NCBI RefSeq assembly: GCF_027107535.1
Contig: NZ_CP114283.1
Coordinates: 6,200,001 to 6,264,000, forward strand
Source of the DNA: Streptomyces aurantiacus
GTDB lineage: Bacteria; Actinomycetota; Actinomycetes; Streptomycetales; Streptomycetaceae
Reading direction: 5' to 3'
Length of the DNA stretch: 64,000 nt
Position numbers and translations under genes: made by a program. A model generated the notes under the pieces. It was given only the letters and a program-made list of their open reading frames with translations, made no database searches and was not told where the DNA came from. Below, in pieces: positions 10,436-18,541 of the stretch. Positions within the stretch are counted from its first letter, which is position 1. Each line of letters begins with the position of its first letter.

Positions 10436-10969
10436 TTACGCGGGCCGCCCGGCGGAGCGATCACGCGGGACGCGCGGCGGCAGACGATGCAGCCGGACGT
10501 CGCCCAGCCCGCCGTCCCGCACGGTCGCGGTCATGTAGGTGCAGTGCGGCTGACGTCGGCGGTCGGTGGGCGAGCCCGGGTTGAGGAGGCGCAGACCGGT
10601 GGCGGTGGTGGTGTCCCAGGGGATGTGGCTGTGGCCGAAGACCAGCACGTCGAGGTCGGGAAAGCGGGCGGCGCACCGCTGTTCGCGGCCCTCGGCGGCG
10701 CCGGTCTCGTGGACGACCCCGAGGCGCAGGCCGTCGAGTTCGGCGTGGGCGACCTCGGGGAGGCGGGCCCTGAGACCGGGCCCGTCGTTGTTGCCGTACA
10801 CGCCGACGAGCCGGTGCGAGCGGCTCTGCAGGAGGTCGAGGGTCGCGGTGTCCACCCAGTCACCGGCGTGGATCACGACGTCGGCTCGCGGGAGTTCGGC
10901 GAGGAGCGGTCCGGGGAGTTCCCTGGCCCGCTTGGGGAGGTGGGTGTCGGCGATCAACAGGAGGCGCAT
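10436..10969 (-). CDS. YfcE/MJ0936-type metallophosphoesterase
   Basis: The 177-residue protein is a compact calcineurin-like phosphodiesterase. Metal-binding motifs appear in order: ADTHLP (residues 7-12), HAGDW, YGNND, and VFGHSHIPW near the C-terminus. Family members hydrolyse phosphodiesters with Mn or Ni. The open frame runs on upstream, but the ATG at 10969, which opens directly with MRLLLIADTH, is the natural start. It lies five bases after the stop of the PP2C gene, so the two are probably co-transcribed and translationally coupled. The last 15 residues are Arg/Pro-rich and probably disordered. Confidence 0.88.
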   Translation of the reverse strand: MRLLLIADTHLPKRARELPGPLLAELPRADVVIHAGDWVDTATLDLLQSRSHRLVGVYGNNDGPGLRARLPEVAHAELDGLRLGVVHETGAAEGREQRCAARFPDLDVLVFGHSHIPWDTTTATGLRLLNPGSPTDRRRQPHCTYMTATVRDGGLGDVRLHRLPPRVPRDRSAGRPA

Positions 10970-10974
10970 ACGGA

Positions 10975-13434
10975 TCAGTCTTCTGCGGGGCCGGTCAGGG
11001 GGAGCTCGGCCCACACCTGTTTGCCGCCGCTGACCGGGACCGTTCCCCAGGTGGCGGAGAGTGCCTCGACGAGGAGGATGCCGCGGCCACCGGTGGCCTC
11101 CCAGCCGATACTGGTCGGTTTGATGGGGGTACGCGGCGAGACGTCGGCGACCGCGACACGCAGCCGGTTGTTGATGAGGGTCAGGTCGAGCCGGACCTGC
11201 CCGTCGGTGTGGACGAGGGCGTTGGTGACCAGTTCGGAGACGACCAGCAGGATGGCGTCCGCGTCCTCGGCCGCGCCCCATACGCGCAGGATGCGTCTGG
11301 TGAAGCGCCGGGCGTGCCGGACGGCCTCGGGTACACGCCACACCGTCCAGCTCTCGCGCAGGGGCCTCAGGTCCAGGCCGTCGTAGCGCATGAGGAGCAG
11401 GGCCACGTCGTCGCTGCGGTTGGCGCCCGCGAGCAGGGCGTCCGCCACGGGTCCCAGGTGGGCGGTGTCCGCGGCGGCCAGTTGGTCGGACAGCCGGCCC
11501 AGGCCGTCCTCCAGATCCAGCTCGGCGGACTCGACCAGGCCGTCCGTGGTGAGGGCCACCACCGTGCCGGGCTGGAGCGGCAGCGGGCTCATGGGGAAGT
11601 CGGCCTGCGTGATGACGCCGAGCGGCGGCCCGCCCTCGGTGACGACGATCTCGGTCGTGCCGTCCGGGTGGCGCAGGACGGGCGGCAGGTGCCCGGCACG
11701 CACACACCAGGCGGAACCTTCCGCCAGATCGACGTCGACGTAGCAGCAGGTGGCGAAGAGGTCGGTCTCCATTCCCATGAGCAGCCGGTTGGCGTGCGAG
11801 ACGACCACGTCCGGGGGGTGACCCTCGACGGCGTACGCGCGCAGGGCGGTGCGCATCTGGCCCATGATGGTGGCGGCCTGGGCGTTGTGCCCCTGGACGT
11901 CGCCGATGACGAGGGCGACGTGATTGTCGGGCAGCGGGATCACGTCGTACCAGTCGCCGCCGACCTCCAGGCCCGCCGTGGTGGGCAGATACCGGGCCAC
12001 GGCCTCCGCGCCCGGCAGGGGCGGCAGCCGGCGGGGCAGAAGGGTGCGCTGCAGCATCCCGACGAGTTCGTGCTCGGCGTCGAAGGCGTGGGCCCGCATC
12101 AGTGCCTGACCCGCCAGGCCCGCCGAGGCGGTGAGCAGGGCACGCTCGTCGGGGCCGAAGTCGTGGGGGGTGTCCCAGCCGATGAGGCAGGCACCGGCCA
12201 TGCGGCCGCCGGCCGGCAGGGGCAGCACGGCGAGTCCGCCGGGGCCGACGTCGGCGAGTGCGGGTTCCAGCGGGGTGCCGGCGGGCCAGATCGCCGCCCG
12301 TCCCTCGCGCAGGGCGGCCGCCAGGGTCGGCATGGTGCGTACGGGGGCGTCGGGCCACTCCGAACGCCACTCGGTGCGCCACACCTCGGGCCAGGCCTCC
12401 GGTTCCGGCGGGTCCAGGACGGTGACGACGAGCCGGTCGCCCTCCAGCTCGGCGAGGGCGATGCGGTCGGCCATCAGGGGCCGGCGCAGGGCGGTGACCA
12501 CGGCCTGGCCGACGTCACGGACCGTGCCCGCCGTGGCGAGGGCGGCCGCGAGGCGCTGGACGCGGGCGACCTCGTTGCCGCCGGACCGCAGCTTGGAGGC
12601 GTCGGCGACGGTGCCGACCAGCCGGGACGGGCGTCCGTCGGCGGCGGGCAGCAGCCGGGCGCGCAGCCGGAGCCACTTCTGCTCGCCGGAGGGCTGGAGG
12701 ATGCGGAACTCCAGGTCCCGCTCGCCGACGAACACGTGGTCGGCCTCCACCACGGACATCAGCGTGGGCAGGTCCTCCGGCACGGTCATGCTCAGCAGGG
12801 TCTCGACCTTGCCGTCGAACTCGTCGCGGGTGAGTCCGAAGAGCTCCAGCATCTCGTCGTCGACCTCGACGCGCCCGGAGTCCATGGCCAGGCTGAACGA
12901 GCTGCTGGGCAGGTCCTCGAAGTCGCCGGTGCCGGACGAGGGCGGGAAGGAGACTGCCTCGGCGAGCATCTCCAGGCACCTGCGGTCCTCCGCGTCGAAG
13001 CCGCCCCGGCCCTCGCTCACGGCGACCAGACAGCCACCGCCACGCGCGTCGGGCGGCAGCGGCAGGGCGGCCAGCCAGAAGTCCCCCACCGCCGTGTGCC
13101 GGGTACCGGGGCCCACCGCGAGCTCCTCGGGGCTGAGCCACAGGGGCCGTCCCAGGCGGTAGGCGTCGGCCGCGGGCGAGCCCCCCGAGAGCGGGTAGCT
13201 GTCGCGCACGCCGTACAGGGCCCGGGGCACGCCCGCGGACTCGATCAGGCACAACTGGTCACCGCGGTCCCCCGGCGCGTACACGAGGGTGAGCGTCGCA
13301 CTGCCGAAGACGAGTGCCTGTTCGAGCACGCTCCGCAACCGTTCGGGTGAGCCGAGGTCCGCGTGCAGCGCCTTGAGGGCAAGTTCGGCACGCAGCGTTC
13401 TCGTTCCGCGTCCCGCCGCGCCCTCACTGACCAC
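10975..13434 (-). CDS. GAF/PAS/PP2C (SpoIIE-type) phosphatase with C-terminal anti-sigma-type ATPase
   Basis: This roughly 819-residue multidomain regulator reads, in order: a GAF-like sensor, a PAS domain (about residues 185-300), a second GAF, a PP2C phosphatase (GGDWYDVIPLPDNHVALVIGD, AGHLPPVL, TTDGLVES, RSDDVALLLMRYD) and a GHKL ATPase (VVSELVTNALVHTDG, GGRGILLVEALS). Such proteins dephosphorylate anti-anti-sigma factors and can also act as an anti-sigma kinase, linking stress or signal input to sigma-B-like factors. The frame is open to 13695, but the upstream part is Arg/Pro-rich and unlike any domain; I favour the GTG at 13434. It is divergent from the ramC gene and coupled to the phosphodiesterase gene. 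Confidence 0.85.
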   Translation of the reverse strand: MVSEGAAGRGTRTLRAELALKALHADLGSPERLRSVLEQALVFGSATLTLVYAPGDRGDQLCLIESAGVPRALYGVRDSYPLSGGSPAADAYRLGRPLWLSPEELAVGPGTRHTAVGDFWLAALPLPPDARGGGCLVAVSEGRGGFDAEDRRCLEMLAEAVSFPPSSGTGDFEDLPSSSFSLAMDSGRVEVDDEMLELFGLTRDEFDGKVETLLSMTVPEDLPTLMSVVEADHVFVGERDLEFRILQPSGEQKWLRLRARLLPAADGRPSRLVGTVADASKLRSGGNEVARVQRLAAALATAGTVRDVGQAVVTALRRPLMADRIALAELEGDRLVVTVLDPPEPEAWPEVWRTEWRSEWPDAPVRTMPTLAAALREGRAAIWPAGTPLEPALADVGPGGLAVLPLPAGGRMAGACLIGWDTPHDFGPDERALLTASAGLAGQALMRAHAFDAEHELVGMLQRTLLPRRLPPLPGAEAVARYLPTTAGLEVGGDWYDVIPLPDNHVALVIGDVQGHNAQAATIMGQMRTALRAYAVEGHPPDVVVSHANRLLMGMETDLFATCCYVDVDLAEGSAWCVRAGHLPPVLRHPDGTTEIVVTEGGPPLGVITQADFPMSPLPLQPGTVVALTTDGLVESAELDLEDGLGRLSDQLAAADTAHLGPVADALLAGANRSDDVALLLMRYDGLDLRPLRESWTVWRVPEAVRHARRFTRRILRVWGAAEDADAILLVVSELVTNALVHTDGQVRLDLTLINNRLRVAVADVSPRTPIKPTSIGWEATGGRGILLVEALSATWGTVPVSGGKQVWAELPLTGPAED

Positions 13435-13772
13435 GTCCGTATTACAGCGCTTCCAGGAGCCCGGCGCAGCCCCTGTGACCGTTCCGAGGCCGGGTCGCGC
13501 GCGGGCAGGGCGTCCACGGGGCCGCGCCTGCGGGCCCGTTTGCGGCGTCCCGGGGTTTCTCGGGCGCCGCTCGGACGTTCCGCCGACAGAGGTCACGCTG
13601 CGTAGGACGGGTCGGCGCGGCGCCCGGCCGGCGCCCCCGAACGAGTGCGGAGGGGCGGCGCCCCGGGGCGCCCGGAAAAGCCGTGCATTCCGCATGGTGA
13701 CCTCGTGACAGGCGTGACTGTCCGTGCCCCGGGTGTGGTGGAAGGCTCAATCAGGAGCCGGAGGGGGTTGGG
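13435..13772. promoter_or_regulatory. Divergent promoter region of the PP2C gene and ramC
   Basis: No gene was found in this 338-base gap. It contains a perfect 16-base palindrome, GGCGCCCCGGGGCGCC, at 13667-13682. It also has an inverted repeat, GACAG-GCGTGA-CTGTC, at 13707-13722, about 50 bases before the ramC start, where an activator or repressor site would be expected. ramC itself is preceded by GGAGGGGG. Whether RamR binds here is unknown. Confidence 0.45.
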
Positions 13773-16439
13773 ATGGACAAGCGGTACGAGGTCTATGCGC
13801 TGGCCGACAGGCACTTCTACGAGACGCCCGACCGGCTGGCCGGGGAGGGGGCCGACGCCGCGCCCTCCTACGAGACGGCCCGCCGGGCGGTCCCCGCGGG
13901 ATGGCGGGCGGCGCGCATCGGCGACTGGCTGGCGCTGACTCCCGTGGACGCCGAGGGCAGGCCGCGGTCCGGGCCGGCCCAGGGCTGGAAGATCCATGCC
14001 TCGGCCACCCGGGAGAACGCGGAGCGGATCGCGGGGATCGTGTGGGACTACTGCGTGCCGAGGGCCGTCCCGTTCAAGTTCGTCCCGGGACCGCACCTGC
14101 TGCACCTGCGGAACGTGAAGTACGCGGCCCGTGACGGGAGCGGAAAGTTCGTCACCATCTATCCGGCGGACGAGGAGCAGCTCCAGGTCGTGCTGGAGGA
14201 GCTGGGCGCGCTGCTGGAGGGCCTGGACGGCCCGTACGTCCTGACCGACCTGCGCTGGAACGAGGGTCCGCTGTACGTGCGCTACGGCGCCTTCGCACGC
14301 TCGTTCGTCGTCGACGACCGCGGCACCCTCGTGCCCGCGGTGACGGACGGCGAGGGCCGGCTCGTACCGGACCGGCGGGCGCCCTCCTTCCAGGTGCCGG
14401 AATGGGTGACCCTGCCCTCGTTCCTGGAACCCCAGCTCGCCGCACGCAACACCACGACCGTCGGCGACCTGCCGTACCGCATCGAGAAGGCACTGCACTT
14501 CTCCAACGGGGGCGGCGTGTACTCGGGCGTCGACACCCGGAACGGGCAGCGGGTCGTCCTGAAGGAAGGCCGGCCGCACGCGGGCCTCGCCGCCGACGGG
14601 GCGGACGCCGTCACCCGGCTCGCGCGGGAGAAGTACGCCCTGGAGCGGGTGTCCGGCCTCGGTGTGGTGCCCGAGGTGCGCGACTGGTTCACGCTCGGCG
14701 ACCACCGCTTCCTCGTCATGGACTTCCTGGAGGGGCGGCCGCTCAACTCCTTCTTCGCCGAGCGGCATCCGCTGCTCTCCCCCGATCCGGACCCGGCCGC
14801 CGTCGCCGACTACACGGCCTGGGCGCTGCGCGTCCACCGCATGGTCGAGGAGGCGGTGGAGGCGGTGCACGGGTGCGGGATCGCCTTCAACGACCTCCAC
14901 GTGTTCAACATCATGGTCGCCCCCGACGAGCGGTCGGTGTCCCTCCTCGACTTCGAGGCGGCGGCGCCGATCGAGGAGGGCGGTCGCCAGGTCGTCGCCC
15001 ATCCGGGGTTCTTCGCACCGCCGGACCGGACCGGCGCGGACGTGGACCGGTACGCGCTGGCCTGTCTGCGGCTCGCCCTGTTCATGCCGGTCACCACGCT
15101 GTTCGTGGTCGACCGCGCCAAGGCCGCACACCTGGCCGAGGTCATCCTCGGGCAGTTCCCGGACATACCGCGGTCGTTCCTGGAAGAGGCGGTCGCCGAG
15201 ATCACCCGGACCCCCGCGTCCGCCGGCACCACGACCGCATCCGCGAGCGCCGTCTCACCAACGACCGAGAACAACTCACCCTCGCCCAGGGCCGGTTCGC
15301 CGTCCGCCGCGCCTCCCTCGCCGTACGAAGCCCTCGCCGAGCCCGGCGACTGGCCGTACAGCCGCGACTCGATGGTCAAGGCGATCCTCGCCTCGGCCAC
15401 CCCGGAGCGCGACGACCGCCTCTTCCCGGGCGACATCGCCCAGTTCTCCGACGGCGGCGGGCTCGGCATCGCATACGGCGCGGCAGGCGTCCTGTACGCC
15501 CTGTCCGAGACCGGGGCCGGCCGGTACGAGGAGGGCGAGCGCTGGTTGCTCGACCACACGGACCCGCTGCCGGCCGGCACGCCGCTCGGGCTGTACGACG
15601 GTCTCGCCGGCGTGGCATACGTCCTCGACCGGCTCGGGCACCGGCAGCGGGCACTGGACCTCGTCGGTACGGTCCTCGACGAGAAGTGGCACAAACTCTC
15701 GTCCGACCTCCAGGGCGGCCTCGCCGGACTCGGCCTGGTCCTCGACGAACTGGGCCGCACGACCGGGGAGTCCGAGCTGGAGGCACGGGCTGCGGAGGTG
15801 GCACGGATCCTCCAGGAACGCCTGGCCGAGCCCCAGCCCGACACGAAGAAACGACGGGCCGGCCTGATGCGCGGCGCGAGCGGACCCGCACTGTTCCTGC
15901 TGCGCCGGTACGAGGCCACCGGTGATCCCGGGCTGCTCGCGTCGGCCGCCGATGCGCTGCGCCGGGACCTGGAGTGCTGCGTCGTGCATCCGGGCGGCAG
16001 CCTGGAGGTCGACGAGGGCTGGCGCACCCTGCCCTACCTCGGCGACGGAAGCGCCGGGCTCGGCCTGGTCATCGACGACTATCTCGGACACGCCGACGAC
16101 GACCGGGGCGAGTTCGAGCGGGCACGGGCGGGGATCCTCACCGCAGCCACGTCACGCTTCTACGCGCAGCCCGGGCTGTTCCAGGGCAGGGCCGGCATGG
16201 TCCTCCATCTGAGCCGGACCGGTGCGGCGCCCGAGCGGGTCGCCGAGCAGGTCGCGGGACTCGGCTGGTTCGCGATGCCCTATCAAGGCCAACTGGCCTT
16301 TCCCGGCCACCAGATGATGCGTCTCTCGATGGACCTGGGCACCGGAACGGCAGGGTGTCTGCTCGCGCTCGGCGCCGCCCTCGACGGCGAGGTCCCCGCT
16401 CGACTGCCGTTCCTGCCGCCGCCACGACGGCGGCCCTGA
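13773..16439 (+). CDS. ramC: Class III lanthipeptide synthetase (RamC/AmfT type)
   Basis: The 888-residue enzyme has the three-part LanKC layout: an N-terminal lyase domain (to about 230), a Ser/Thr-kinase-like domain (about 240-500, with VVLKEGRPH, AFNDLHVFNIMV and SLLDFEAAAP), and a LanC-like cyclase (about 530-885). It would phosphorylate and dehydrate Ser residues of the RamS-like peptide and form the thioether rings. The cyclase keeps the glycine motifs (PYLGDGSAGLG, LFQGRAGMV) but lacks the Cys-Cys-His zinc ligands of LanC, as is usual for class III. A Ser/Thr/Pro-rich linker joins kinase and cyclase. The gene opens the ramCSAB-like operon, with the precursor gene 78 bases downstream. 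Confidence 0.93.
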   Translation: MDKRYEVYALADRHFYETPDRLAGEGADAAPSYETARRAVPAGWRAARIGDWLALTPVDAEGRPRSGPAQGWKIHASATRENAERIAGIVWDYCVPRAVPFKFVPGPHLLHLRNVKYAARDGSGKFVTIYPADEEQLQVVLEELGALLEGLDGPYVLTDLRWNEGPLYVRYGAFARSFVVDDRGTLVPAVTDGEGRLVPDRRAPSFQVPEWVTLPSFLEPQLAARNTTTVGDLPYRIEKALHFSNGGGVYSGVDTRNGQRVVLKEGRPHAGLAADGADAVTRLAREKYALERVSGLGVVPEVRDWFTLGDHRFLVMDFLEGRPLNSFFAERHPLLSPDPDPAAVADYTAWALRVHRMVEEAVEAVHGCGIAFNDLHVFNIMVAPDERSVSLLDFEAAAPIEEGGRQVVAHPGFFAPPDRTGADVDRYALACLRLALFMPVTTLFVVDRAKAAHLAEVILGQFPDIPRSFLEEAVAEITRTPASAGTTTASASAVSPTTENNSPSPRAGSPSAAPPSPYEALAEPGDWPYSRDSMVKAILASATPERDDRLFPGDIAQFSDGGGLGIAYGAAGVLYALSETGAGRYEEGERWLLDHTDPLPAGTPLGLYDGLAGVAYVLDRLGHRQRALDLVGTVLDEKWHKLSSDLQGGLAGLGLVLDELGRTTGESELEARAAEVARILQERLAEPQPDTKKRRAGLMRGASGPALFLLRRYEATGDPGLLASAADALRRDLECCVVHPGGSLEVDEGWRTLPYLGDGSAGLGLVIDDYLGHADDDRGEFERARAGILTAATSRFYAQPGLFQGRAGMVLHLSRTGAAPERVAEQVAGLGWFAMPYQGQLAFPGHQMMRLSMDLGTGTAGCLLALGAALDGEVPARLPFLPPPRRRP

Positions 16440-16446
16440 TACCCGG

Positions 16447-16464
16447 CTCCGCCGCCCGGCGGAG
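16447..16464 (+). terminator. Short hairpin between ramC and ramS
   Basis: CTCCGCCG (16447-16454) pairs perfectly with CGGCGGAG (16457-16464) across a two-base loop. It lies just after the ramC stop and 54 bases before the precursor start. It could stabilise the mRNA or attenuate read-through; it is too small to be sure. Confidence 0.4.
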
Positions 16465-16517
16465 TCGTAACCCCACCCCGTCCCCACACAAGGGAACACA
16501 GCGAAAGGAAAACAATC

Positions 16518-16634
16518 ATGGCCCTTCTCGACCTGCAGACGATGGAATCCGACGACATCACCGGCGGCGGCGGTCCCAGCACGCTGAGCCTGCTCTCCTG
16601 CGTCAGCGCCGCGAGCGTCACGCTCTGTCTCTGA
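16518..16634 (+). CDS. ramS: SapB/AmfS-type class III lanthipeptide precursor
   Basis: The 38-residue peptide begins MALLDLQTMESDD, a near match to the AmfS/RamS leader with its LLDLQ recognition motif for RamC-type enzymes. After a GGGG stretch the core reads STLSLLSCVSAASVTLCL, with two perfect Ser-x-x-Ser-x3-Cys units. Each unit can form one lanthionine or labionin ring. SapB-like products are hydrophobic surfactants that let aerial hyphae break surface tension. The two ring motifs are separated by a single Val, a tighter spacing than I recall for SapB. An AAAGGAAA ribosome site lies upstream. The gene is too short for most gene finders but is well supported by its position between synthetase and ABC genes. 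Confidence 0.93.
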   Translation: MALLDLQTMESDDITGGGGPSTLSLLSCVSAASVTLCL

Positions 16635-16663
16635 CCGCACCGTATCCACGGCTCCGGACGGCT

Positions 16664-16684
16664 CCCGCCTCTCCACGAGGCGGG
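16664..16684 (+). terminator. Attenuator-like hairpin between ramS and ramA
   Basis: CCCGCCTC (16664-16671) pairs perfectly with GAGGCGGG (16677-16684) across a five-base loop, 29 bases after the precursor stop. A partial terminator here would give more precursor than exporter mRNA, which is a common arrangement in peptide operons. Confidence 0.55.
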
Positions 16685-16723
16685 GGCCGGCCGGGGTCCG
16701 TCCCCGTGTCGGGAGGCCGCCCG

Positions 16724-18541
16724 GTGACTTTTTCCGCTGGCTCCGCCACCTCGCCCCACCCCGCACGTCCTGGTCCTGCGTCCGCCTCGACGGGCGACGC
16801 GCTGCTGCGCGCGGCGACCCGCCACAGCGGTGTCCGCTGCGTGGCCCTGGCACTGATGGCCCTGGCCGCGACAGCGGCGAACCTGCTGCTGCCCGCCGCG
16901 CTCGGCCGGGCGCTCGACGTCCTGCTGACCGACCCTTCCCGGGCCACGCGCTGGGTGCTGTACTGCACGGCCCTGGTGCTGGTGCTCGCCGTGCTCGACG
17001 CCTGCGAGACGGTGCTCGGCGGGACCACGACCGCCCGGGCCACCGCGTGGCTGCGGGCCCGTCTGACCGGACACGTGCTGGACGCGGGACCGCGGGCCGG
17101 CCGCCGGTTCGGGTCCGGCGAGCTCGTCGCGCGCCTCGTGGGAAACGCCGGCCAGGCGGGAGCCGCTCCCGCGACCCTCGCCGGCGTTCTCGCCGCCCTC
17201 GCCGCTCCGCTCGGAGCGGTCGTGGCGCTCTGGCTGATCGACCTCCGGCTGGCACTGGTCTTCGTCTGCGGGGCGCCCGTAGTCGTCGCGGTCCTCAGAG
17301 GGTTCACGCGCAACTCGTCGCAGTGCGTGGCGCGTTACCAGGAAGCGCAGGGCCGCATCGCGGGCGGGCTCACGGAGGCGATCGACGGAGCACGCACCGT
17401 CGCGGCGGCCGGGACCGCCGACAAGGAGGTGGCCCGGATCCTGCGGCCTCTTCCCGAACTCTCCCGCGAGGGCCACCAGATGTGGCGCGTCCAGGGGCGC
17501 GCCGCCGCACAGGCCGTCGCGGTGGCACCACTGCTGCAGATCGCGGTGCTGGCCACCGCAGGTCTGCTGCTCACACAACAGACCCTCAGCGTCGGCGAGT
17601 TGCTCGCCGCCTCCCGGTACGCGGTGCTGGCGTCCGGCGTCGGTGTCCTGGTCGGCAGGCTCGGCGCCCTGATCGAGGCGCGGGCCTCGGCCCGCCGGCT
17701 CGGCGAGGTGCTGGACGTCCCGGCGACGAGGCACGGCACCCGCCACCTGCCGCCCGGCCGGGGGCACCTGGAACTGCGGGACGTCACGGTACGCCGTGGC
17801 GGGCGGACCGTCCTGGACGGCGTGGACCTCGTGGTCCCCGCCGGCGGAACGCTGGCCGTCGTCGGCCGCTCGGGCGCGGGCAAGTCGCTGCTCGCCGCCC
17901 TCGCCGGACGCCTGGCCGACCCGGACGGCGGTGACGTGCTGCTCGACGGCGTGCCGCTGCGCGCACTGGACCGGCGCGAACTGCGCCGCGAGATCGGATA
18001 CGCCTTCGAGCGTCCCGCCCTGCTCGGTGACAGCGTCGAGGCCACGATCGGCTTCGGCGACCCCGCTCCCCCGCCGCACCGGGTCCGGGCCGCCGCCCGC
18101 ACGGCCCGGGCCGACGACTTCGTACGCCGCCTGCCCCGCGGTTACGCGACGCCCTGCGCCGAGGCCCCGCTGTCCGGCGGCGAGGTCCAACGCCTGGGTC
18201 TGGCACGGGCGTTCGCCCGCGGCGGGCGGCTGCTGATCCTGGACGACGCGCTGTCGAGCCTCGACACCGTGACCGAACACCACGTCACCGAGGCGCTCTT
18301 CAGGAACACACCCGGGTGCAGCCGTCTGATCGTCGCCCACCGGGCGTCCACGGCGGAGCGGGCGGACACCGTCGCCTGGCTGGACGGGGGGCGCGTGCGG
18401 GCGGTGGGACGGCATGGGGAGCTGTGGACGATGGCCGAGTACCGCCGGGTGTTCGGGGGCGGCCCGGCCCCGGACGAGCCCGGGAGCGAGGGTGAGGCCG
18501 GAGGACCGCCGAGTCGCGAGCGTCCCGGAGGGATCCGGTGA
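16724..18541 (+). CDS. ramA: ABC half-exporter of the lanthipeptide cluster (RamA/AmfB-like)
   Basis: The 605-residue protein has an N-terminal six-helix ABC exporter membrane domain (about residues 30-325) and a C-terminal ATPase. The Walker A is GRSGAGKSLL, the signature is LSGGEVQRLGLARAF, the Walker B is LLILDDALSSLD and the switch His lies in IVAHR. There is no C39 peptidase domain, so leader removal must occur elsewhere. The GTG at 16724 follows GGGAGG by seven bases; the open frame upstream overlaps ramC and is not coding. The stop overlaps the next ABC gene by four bases, so the two half-transporters probably form a heterodimer exporting the RamS product. Confidence 0.9.
   Translation: MTFSAGSATSPHPARPGPASASTGDALLRAATRHSGVRCVALALMALAATAANLLLPAALGRALDVLLTDPSRATRWVLYCTALVLVLAVLDACETVLGGTTTARATAWLRARLTGHVLDAGPRAGRRFGSGELVARLVGNAGQAGAAPATLAGVLAALAAPLGAVVALWLIDLRLALVFVCGAPVVVAVLRGFTRNSSQCVARYQEAQGRIAGGLTEAIDGARTVAAAGTADKEVARILRPLPELSREGHQMWRVQGRAAAQAVAVAPLLQIAVLATAGLLLTQQTLSVGELLAASRYAVLASGVGVLVGRLGALIEARASARRLGEVLDVPATRHGTRHLPPGRGHLELRDVTVRRGGRTVLDGVDLVVPAGGTLAVVGRSGAGKSLLAALAGRLADPDGGDVLLDGVPLRALDRRELRREIGYAFERPALLGDSVEATIGFGDPAPPPHRVRAAARTARADDFVRRLPRGYATPCAEAPLSGGEVQRLGLARAFARGGRLLILDDALSSLDTVTEHHVTEALFRNTPGCSRLIVAHRASTAERADTVAWLDGGRVRAVGRHGELWTMAEYRRVFGGGPAPDEPGSEGEAGGPPSRERPGGIR

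Noticed and set aside
10970..12382. N-terminal extension of the phosphodiesterase by about 470 residues
   Set aside because: It is the shadow of the PP2C gene; the enzyme fold begins exactly at the ATG at 10969.
11209..13350. 713-codon plus-strand frame opposite the PP2C gene
   Set aside because: The phosphatase and ATPase motifs are on the minus strand; this frame has no recognisable fold.
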